The translations under genes were made by a program, and so were the position numbers. The notes under the pieces were generated by a model that was given only the letters and a program-made list of their open reading frames with translations, was not told the origin of the DNA and ran no database searches. Positions 47,423 to 55,308 of a DNA stretch of 55,308 bases are shown here, piece by piece (the first letter of the stretch is position 1; every line of letters begins with the position of its first letter). The stretch is taken from assembly GCF_001039355.2 (NCBI RefSeq), contig NW_019776166.1:1-55308 (forward strand), given 5' to 3'. Source of the DNA: Lingula anatina. Lineage: Eukaryota; Brachiopoda; Lingulata; Lingulida; Lingulidae.

Positions 47423-50400
47423 TGTACAGTACTAGCATGAGGCAAGGAGGGGGATCAGAGCCTTTTCACCCTCAGGTACAAACTTATAGTTAAGAATTTC
47501 CAGAGATATTGACAGAAAATAGCCAAGTTGAACTGCCAGGAATGTGTAACAATAATAGTGTTAAGATTTCACAGTGACTGAAGTGTGCAAACATTAACCT
47601 AGGAAAGAGGTGCTCACCTGGAAAATGGAAATCCCTGGAATTAAATTACCTAGAGATATTTGTACAAGGCACTTTCATGCTTGTTATATTACAAACTTTG
47701 GACCGCCGTTTATGCAACTTGTTTAAAATATTTTCCTGGTGTTCGTTTGGTTCTGAAAACAAATTGTCCACTCGTGTCAGTTTTATTTCTTCATTATTTT
47801 TGCACTAAAGAGTGCAAAAGATATCCAGAATTTCAGAGTAGCAAGTCCTCTTTCTGCTACATTTTTCAAGTACACTAAGCATCTGTTGGTACTAGTTTGT
47901 CTTTTTAACACTGTAATCTGAATTGAACCATACTTTGCACTAGTTAAATAAATGTAATATTTAAAAGCCCTGTGCATACCTAAGGGTGTAATAATTACTG
48001 TTATGGAAGCAGATTCCTATTAACAGGTAGCACTGTAGATTATCAGTGATGTAATAGCCATGGTTAATGGAATTCCCCACTGACTTTTGACCAGGTGCTG
48101 ATATTCAGGTTGGTCGCAATAAAAACTTCTTAATAAAACTGATGTCCAAAAGGGTGTAAATTATTGTTTTGTTTTCATCGTGTATAGATCAAATCATTTA
48201 AGAGATGTGTGATGTGTTTGCATCTCAGCATGTGTTGGTATTCAAGATACTTGTAGCTGTAGCTTTGATGCTAGCTGTAAGTACTTTATGCTATCGCCAT
48301 TAGAATTTATGAGATTATAAGATACTTACTCCACATGTCTCAGAAAGATTAGAGTTTTAACCTTAAAGATTATTAGCTGAATTATGAGTAGACATCAGTT
48401 TTTTTCCTTTGCCTGAATAAGTCTTGTAAATGTTGTAATTTTAATACATATTACATTTGAGGAAATTAAAAAAGAAATTCTGTCCTTATAATTTGATAAA
48501 ACGAACGTACAGGTGCTTTAAACAAGAACATGATATGCCATCTTTGTCAGACAGAAGTCATCAATTTGGCTCCCCAGTAGTTTTACCTGCTCCTCTTACA
48601 CATGGAAAGAAGATGAATGTGTGTACAGTAATTGTCAACAAGTTTCAAGCATAAGTTTCAGTTATTTGATATTCAAAAATTCCTTAACTGTTTTATCATT
48701 TTTTAACTTACCAAAATATTCAGAAAGCTCTAATTATCATTGTATACTAAAATAATCAGAAATTTCTAAGTATAATATTTAAATTTTGAATATGTCTATT
48801 ATGATATGATTATTTTGTTCAAATATCATGAGCATTTACCTTATAGCATGCTAAGTGGTCTTACCCAATGAAGGGAGGTATCTGAGTTAGTAATAGGGCC
48901 AGTGATGTTTACATGATAACAGTAAGGCTATTGATGTGTAAAGTATTAATGAAGAAAGGTATAAGATCAGTCTCAACCTAGTTGTAGTCATGATACAAAG
49001 CCTACATACCTGGTTTCTGAATATCATGCTCTATTTTCTTTGACCCAGATATTACACCTGGCATAAGAATAGAACACATGGTCCTAGCCGAGGGGGTATT
49101 CCTCTCCTCCTCCATCATTGGTTTAAAACTGGTTTGTCATGGCTTTCGAACAACTTTTTCTTATGTTTGCTTAACTAAGATTTTGAGATTTTAACTTGCT
49201 GATTTTTTGTTTATTTTAAATTTCATAAGTTATAGTGTATTTAAATATGTTTATAAAATGTATACATCATTTAATGATAAATTAGTCTTAGTAGGTGGAT
49301 GAGGTGGACATTAATTTTTTTCTGTCCCTTTCTATACAGAAGTAGGTTTTTCATGGTTATGCCACAAGCTTACATGTATATCTGCAGTTGACTGTTGCTC
49401 CAGGCCCTATATTTTTGACCCAGCACATGATTAATTGCCTATATGTCCTGCAGGTTCTTAACCTTTTCTTCTGACATGTGATCCACTGCAGTGCTTACAT
49501 TATTGATTTGCAGCTTTGGATATATATATGTAATTGTTCATTGGTGTCATTATGAAAGTGAAAGTGAGAAAAAGTTCCTATTTTCACATACAGTAAAAAA
49601 TCATTTCCTTCTGTATACTGTGGTGTTATTTTGCAGTCTGCACCTGAAACCCTGTGCGTATATCAAGGGCAAGATTTCAAAATAAATCCTGGCACCGTCT
49701 TTTGTGTTTGTTTTATCCAAGTGTGTTCTCATGTTCAGTGCACTTGCCACAGATTAGGGTTACTAACTAAACTTTGTTTTGAAGACTGTGGGCTGTTTTT
49801 ATTGTAAACAAAACTTATTAAGTCAGCATTAAATGTACTGGTGGTAGTTTACCTGAATTTACCTCCAAAGTATTATGAACTAACTGAGCCAGTGTTGAGG
49901 ACAGTACTAGTAATGAGAAATGTGGTCGCGGCCCTTCTTATTGTCAATTACATTACTAATTGTAGCATCATCTGACCATAACACCACATAAAACTGTTTC
50001 TCCTGGTCACTTCCTCATTTTCTACGACTGTCTTCACCCTGGCACTTCTGACTCCATGTAATGTAATTACATTGGTGTCTTGATTATACTGACCAGAACA
50101 GTGATGTCTGTAAAACAAACAGACAGTGCATTGATTTCCTAAGGGCCAGGCACACCCACATATCTTGAAAGCCACATGTTTAATATGGTTTTTATGTAAT
50201 GTGTTGCCTTTTCTTTCCTTTTTTTATCGGGGGTAGATTTTTACATAACCTACATATATTCTATACAGCATGTGGAATTGTCAGCACTTTGGAGGCTCAT
50301 TCTAGCATTTAATGATGTAATGGAGTACTTTGTATGATGCAGATATCATAATCACACATGTTTTGTTGTTATCTAATTTAGATTAATATTCAAATAAAGT

Positions 50401-52054
50401 ATACATTACTGGTTTTTTTTATGTACAAGTATATCTGCATTACCACTATCAGAATCTAATTTTTCTTCATGAGTCATCTGTTGTTTAATGACTCTCTATC
50501 ATTTGTTATCTATACTATCAGCTTTCCTTGGTTACAACCAGTATTATGCCTACTTTGATAATTTTTTTCTCTAAGGCCTTTCTGATCTGGACAGTGCACA
50601 TATGAACCCTGAAGTGTCTTATAAAATAAAGCGTTCTTTGCAGACCTTGGAACAGTTACAGTTGTGTATTTTTACTTGTATGAAATAAATCCCTTCATCA
50701 GTTCTGCAAGGGCTCTTAATTCTCACTCTGTAACAAAAAATGGAAAAAGGAAATGGGGCTTGGTGAGATAAGATTTGCCTGGATGGCTCTGTTTAGACTT
50801 CAGAGAAATCATGTAAGTCAGCACTTCCTACTGTGGGAGTGTTTTTAATCATTCACCTTGTGAAAGGAGAGACTAGGATCTGATTCCTGTGGTTCAATGC
50901 CAAACACAAGGAAAAATAAATGCTGATATTTTTTATTTTAATTCACTTTCTCCATAGGATTTTTTTATTTTGGAGAGGAGGGGGGAGGGCATTTGATTGC
51001 AAACAATCTAAGTAGATTATTTCCAGAGTGACTTTTTCAACTTGCAACTACTCTGCTTGAAAACTACTCTTTCTGATAGAAAAAGCAAGAAATTGTTGCG
51101 CTAGTTTGTACTGCCTTGGTTCTTAAATGATTGCATCCACTTTAAATTTATTCATCATTTCGTTTAAGCATAGTTCATTTTGAATTTCCTGACCTAGCAT
51201 TTAAGTGTCACAAAAAGGAAATTACTTTTTTGTTATTTGTAAGGCTAATTCTCTCAGTAGGTTAATGGGAGTATTATAAATTCTAGAAATGAAAAGATTA
51301 CTAATTGCATGAACACGCACCACAACCCCATTGCTGATTTAAAGATTTGGCTGTTTATGGCCTAGTACTTTTTGATTTTTAACAAAAAATGAATGACTGA
51401 TGAATTGACAGGCATTTTACTTTTCTGTGGATGAAGTAGATTATCTTTATCTTTATCATTTGACTAAAGTTTGTGTTAGTGTGAGTGTGTTAAACCAGTG
51501 TGGGTATTATTTGAAACACATGGTGTCACTTAGTTCAAATAGTTTTTTAATGTATTTTATTTTCAAACCACGGAATTTAGAAAAAAAAAACATTTTGAAG
51601 ATATGGCCATGTTGTCATGTAGATAAACTTTTGTATATTTGGCTGACAGTCTAGTAGGTCCTTAACAAGTGCCATCGTCAGTTTATTGTTGTACATTCTA
51701 GGAACCAAATTACTGTTCAAAGTACTTCCAGGATTTCTTGATTGTGCATAACATGAAGAATGATGCTTCTTTTGGGAATTGTTATTTGTATTTAGTAATA
51801 AATCAGTTTAATGATGTTCAGACAAGTATAGCATGTTCTTCTGTATTATCCCCGAGGTCAGATGACCAATTCTATTCCTTATTACAGTTCATGATTTTGG
51901 TTAATATCATGTAATTTTTATTTCTAGGAAAAGGTCACTTAATAGTCCATGATTAGCTTTATCTCCCATTCTCTGCATTCTTATCCACCTAATTAGTTAT
52001 GATGGTGGGTCCCCATGCATGGTCACTCATGTTCATATATTTATTTCATTCCAG

Positions 52055-52182
52055 GAAATAATTTGCTGCTGCCTCCTAAGCTGGACATCGGCACCACAGA
52101 GGTAGTGTTCCAGTCAGAGAAGAACTTCACACTAAAGTGTATTGGGGAGGCTGAGATGGAATGGGTATACCCATCACACTCT
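52055..52182 (+). CDS. First Ig-like exon of receptor, copy A
   Basis: A 128-nt exon between acceptor TTCATTCCAG and donor GTAAGT, entering in phase 1 and leaving in phase 0. It encodes LDIGTTEVVFQSEKNFTLKC and IGEAEMEWVYPSHS. The pattern (E-x-N-F-T-L-x-C-x-G-E-x-E-x-W-x-Y-P) resembles the first Ig domain of PDGFR/VEGFR-type receptors, with the first Ig cysteine and the core Trp. The peptide is identical to copy B. It probably represents the other haplotype of the same exon rather than a second exon. Confidence 0.75.
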
Positions 52183-52474
52183 GTAAGTTCATGGTGGAAG
52201 ATCTCTTGTCAGTGAGACATTCTTTTGACCGGTTACAAATTGGTGCAAGGCCCTGAATTGCAGAGAAGTTTGATTCCAACTTGTTTCTCATAAGATTTAA
52301 AGCTTTTGATTGAAAAACTGCAAGCTTTGACCTTCAAAACAATTTCTCTTTTTTATTTTCACCCCAGTGAGCTTTTCTCCATCTTTGATGAAAAATGTAA
52401 TGATTTTGATCTCTCTACATAGATGATCCAAAACATATGATGGGCATTTGTTGGTCATTTTGATTGATGGGCAG

Positions 52475-52523
52475 GCTTATTCTGTTGATTACTCTGCTAA
52501 TTATTTATGGATTAAGGAGTGGA
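52475..52523 (+). pseudogene. Truncated second Ig-like exon, copy A
   Basis: Matches the first 49 nt of exon 55080-55187 (reading AYSVDYSANYLWIKE) and is cut by the n at 52524. The cut coincides with the sequence gap, so this looks like a contig end, not a genuine broken exon. Confidence 0.6.
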
Positions 52524-52524
52524 N
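52524..52524. other. Single ambiguous base (assembly gap or join)
   Basis: The only non-ACGT character in the window. It lies exactly between the end of copy A and a 28-bp unique leader to copy B. Confidence 0.95.
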
Positions 52525-52552
52525 AAGAGCTTGAAAGCCAGGGGGAACACTG

Positions 52553-55126
52553 TGACCATAACACCACATAAAACTGTTTCTCCTGGTCACTTCCTCATTT
52601 TCTACGACTGTCTTCACCCTGGCACTTCTGACTCCATGTAATGTATTACATTGGTGTCATGTTGATTATACTGACCAGAACAGTGATGTCTGTAAAACAA
52701 ACAGACAGTGCATTGATTTCCTATGGGCCAGGCACACCTACATATCTTGAAAGCCACATGTTTAATATGGTTTTTATGTAATGTGTTGCCTTTTCTTTCC
52801 TTTTTTTATCGGGGGTAGATTTTTACATAACCTACATATATTCTATACAACATGTGGAATTGTCAGCAATTTGGAGGCTCATTCTAGCATTTAATGATGT
52901 AATGGAGTACTTTGTATGATGCAGATATCATAATCACACATGTTTTGTTGTTATCTAATTTAGATTAATATTCAAATAAAGTATACATTACTGGTTTTTT
53001 TATGTACAAGTATATCTGCATTACCACTATCAGAATCTAATTTTTCTTCATGAGTCATATGTTGTTTAATGACTCTCTATCATTTGTTATCTATACTATC
53101 AGCTTTCCTTGGTTACAACCAGTATTATGCCTACTTTGATAATTTTTTTTCTTTAAGGCCTTTCTGATCTGGACAGTGCACATATGAACCCTGAAGTGTC
53201 TTATAAAATAAAGCGTTCTTTGCAGACCTTGGAACAGTTACAGTTGTGTATTTTTACTTGTATGATATAAATCCCTTCATCAGTTCTGCAAGGGCTCTTA
53301 ATTCTCACTCTGTAACAAAAAATGGAAAAAGGAAATGGGGCTTGGTGAGATAAGATTTGCCTGGATGGCTCTGTTTAGACTTCAGAGAAATCATGTAAGT
53401 CAGCACTTCCTACTGTGGGAGTGTTTTTAATCATTCACCTTGTGAAAGGAGAGACTAGGATCTGATTCCTGTGGTTTAATGCCAAACACAAGGAAAAATA
53501 AATGCTGATATTTTTTATTTTAATTTACTTTCTCCATAGGATTTTTTTATTTTGGAGAGGAGGGGGGGAGGGCATTTGATTGCAAACAATCCAAGAAGAT
53601 GTTTTCCAAAATGACTTTTTCAACTTGCAACTGATTTGCTTTAAAACTACTCTTTCTGATAGAAAAAGCAAGAAATTGTTGCGCTAGTTTGTACTGCCTT
53701 GGTTCTTAAATGATTGCATCCACTGTAAATTTATTCATCATTTCGTTTAGGCATAGTTCATTTTGAATTTCCTGACCCAGCATTTAAGTGTCACAAAAAG
53801 GAAATTACTTTTTTGTTATTTGTAAGGCTAATTCTCTCAGTAGGTTAATGGGAGTATTATAAATTCTAGAAATGAAAAGAATACTAATTGCATGAACACG
53901 CACCACAACCCCATTGCTGATTTAAAGATTTGGCTGTTTATGGCCTAGTACTTTTTGATTTTTAACAAAAAATGCATGACTGAGGAATTGACAGGCATTT
54001 TACTTTTCTGTAGATGAAGTAGATTATCTTTATCTTTATCATTTGACTAAAGTATGTGTTAGTGTGAGTGTGTTAAACCAGTGTGGGTATTATTTGAAAC
54101 TCATGGTGTCACTTAGTTCAAATAGTTTTTTAATGTATTTTATTTTCAAACCACGGAATTTAGAAGAAATAAACATTTTGAAGATATGGCCATGTTGTCA
54201 TGTAGATAAACTTTCGTCTATTTGGCTGACAGTCTAGTAGGTCCTTAACAAGTGCCATCGTCAGTTTATTGTTGTACATTCTAGGAACCAAATTACTGTT
54301 CAAAGTACTTCCAGGATTTCTTGATTGTGCATAACATGAAGAATGATGCTTCTTTTGGGAATTGTTATTTGTATTTAGTAATAAATCAGTTTAATGATTT
54401 TTCATACTTTTCTGATGTTCAGACAAGTATAGCATGTTCTTCTGTATTATCCCCGAGGTCAGATGACCAATTCTATTCTTTATTACAGTTCATGATTTTG
54501 GTTAATATCATGTAATTTTTATTTCTAGGAAAAGGTCACTTAATAGTCCATGATTAGCTTTATCTCCCATTCTCTGCATTCTTATCCACCTAATTAGTTA
54601 TGATGCATGGTGGGTCCCCATGCATGGTCACTCATGTTCATATATTTATTTCATTCCAGGAAATAATTTGCTGCTGCCTCCTAAGCTGGACATCGGCACC
54701 ACAGAGGTAGTGTTCCAGTCAGAGAAGAACTTCACACTAAAGTGTATTGGGGAGGCTGAGATGGAATGGGTATACCCATCACACTCTGTAAGTTCATGGT
54801 GGAAGATCTCTTGTCAGTGAGACATTCGTTTGACCAGTTACAAATTGGTGCAAAGCCCTGAATTTCAGAGAAGTTTGATTCCAACTTGTTTCTCATAAGA
54901 TTTAAAGCTTTTGATTGAAAAACTGCAAGCTTTGACCTTCAAAACAATTTCTCTTTTTTATTTTCACCCCAGTGAGCTTTTCTCCATCTTTGATGAAAAA
55001 TGTAATGATTTTGATCTCTCTACATAGATGATCCAAAACATATGATGGGCATTTGTTGGTCATTTTGATTGATGGGCAGGCTTATTCTGTTGATTACTCT
55101 GCCAATTATTTATGGATTAAGGAGGG
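52553..55126 (+). repeat. Large direct repeat, copy B
   Basis: Second copy of 49973-52523. Unlike copy A it runs on without interruption into unique sequence (GGGGAGCAGTTTGGAATTG), completing the second Ig-like exon. Sequence divergence is at the level expected between alleles of a highly heterozygous animal. Confidence 0.95.
54660..54787 (+). CDS. First Ig-like exon of PDGFR/VEGFR-like receptor, copy B
   Basis: Same 128-nt exon as 52055-52182, with identical protein, acceptor and donor. It joins in phase to the signal-peptide exon (42885-42993) and to the following exon 55080-55187. It carries the first Ig cysteine in FTLKCIGEAEMEW and the Y-P that follows the core Trp. In PDGFR/VEGFR receptors this domain is the membrane-distal Ig domain 1 of the ligand-binding ectodomain. 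No kinase domain is present in the window, so receptor tyrosine kinase identity is inferred from this similarity. Confidence 0.75.
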
Positions 55127-55187
55127 GAGCAGTTTGGAATTGACTCCCATCAAAGATGAAAATACCATAGAATTATCTTATCTTCAA
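55080..55187 (+). CDS. Second Ig-like exon of the receptor (candidate)
   Basis: After acceptor GATGGGCAG, 36 codons are open in phase 0 to a possible donor CAA|GTGGGT. The peptide contains NYLWIKEGSSLELTPIKDEN and ends TIELSYLQ, matching the expected middle of an Ig domain (a strand with L-x-Y-L before the D-x-G-x-Y-x-C region). In-frame TAG follows right after the donor. Both splice sites are moderate, so the ends may be off. The second Ig cysteine would lie beyond the window. Confidence 0.6.
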
Positions 55188-55308
55188 GTGGGTTAGCCAT
55201 ATTTGATACTTGGATCAGCAAGTCCTCTGATGTGAATGTGACCATTTTTGTGTAAATGAATTTCTGTTGTGTTTTTTTGGAAACATGCCATAAAAGTATT
55301 AACTATCT

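Larger units (their letters stand above)
42994..52054 (+). other. Long first intron of the receptor gene
   Basis: About 9 kb without a supported exon. It holds a TTTA microsatellite, a tandem duplication near 47.3 kb, an unexplained open frame at 45980-46201 and the first copy of the 2.55-kb duplicated segment (from 49973). Otherwise AT-rich sequence. Confidence 0.6.
49973..52523 (+). repeat. Large direct repeat, copy A (ends at the sequence gap)
   Basis: Begins TGACCATAACACCACATAAA and matches 52553-55126 almost base for base, offset about 2.58 kb. Differences are scattered SNPs and small indels, e.g. an 18-nt insertion in copy B near 54399 and GCAT in copy B near 54605. It stops at ATTAAGGAGTGGA just before the n at 52524, inside what is an exon in copy B. 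Confidence 0.95.

Noticed and set aside
1-55308. CRISPR arrays, bacterial operons, phage or defence islands
   Set aside because: All coding sequence is spliced animal genes; repeats are microsatellites, MITEs and one assembly-like duplication.

Overview
The window is nuclear DNA of an animal with intron-rich genes (GT-AG introns, AT-rich introns and spacers, many GA/AT/GT microsatellites, many short inverted-repeat elements). The proteins are animal ones. The gene content, the heterozygous-looking duplicated segment and the repeat landscape fit a lophotrochozoan, most likely a mollusc such as a bivalve, but the sequence alone does not prove the phylum. No prokaryotic operon, CRISPR array, phage or obviously novel multi-gene system is present.

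Layout from left to right. (1) 654-10247, plus strand: 19 exons of an SLC4-family bicarbonate transporter, complete at its C-terminus, with its first exon(s) left of the window. (2) 10250-12640: convergent 3' ends and a short inverted-repeat transposon. (3) 12643-21816, minus strand: a nine-exon gene for a GAPR-1/GLIPR2-like protein with two CAP domains joined by a Thr-rich linker; possible 5' exons reach to about 27.9 kb. (4) 21.9-31.2 kb: a mostly non-coding stretch with transposon remnants. (5) 31214-38981, plus: a complete 16-exon IGHMBP2 (SMUBP-2) helicase gene with an extra C2HC zinc-finger-like motif. (6) 40196-41779, minus: a complete five-exon POMP (proteasome maturation protein) gene, tail-to-tail with IGHMBP2. 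(7) 42885 to the right edge, plus: the 5' end of a receptor with a signal-peptide exon, a ~9 kb first intron and the first Ig-like exons, closest to PDGFR/VEGFR-type receptor tyrosine kinases. No kinase domain lies in the window.

At the right end about 2.55 kb (49973-52523) is repeated at 52553-55126 with scattered SNPs and small indels. The only ambiguous base of the window (n at 52524) sits where the first copy stops. The duplicated Ig exon cannot be spliced twice in frame. This looks like two unmerged, overlapping contig ends (haplotypes) joined by a one-base gap rather than a biological duplication.

The genes have no evident shared pathway: ion transport, a Golgi/membrane CAP protein, an RNA/DNA helicase, a proteasome assembly chaperone and a growth-factor receptor. 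The most interesting points are an alanine at the normally acidic TM8 substrate-site position of the SLC4 protein, the two-CAP-domain architecture with duplicated intron phases, the extra zinc finger in IGHMBP2, a duplicated splice-acceptor decoy in IGHMBP2, and several families of miniature inverted-repeat elements present in opposite orientations.
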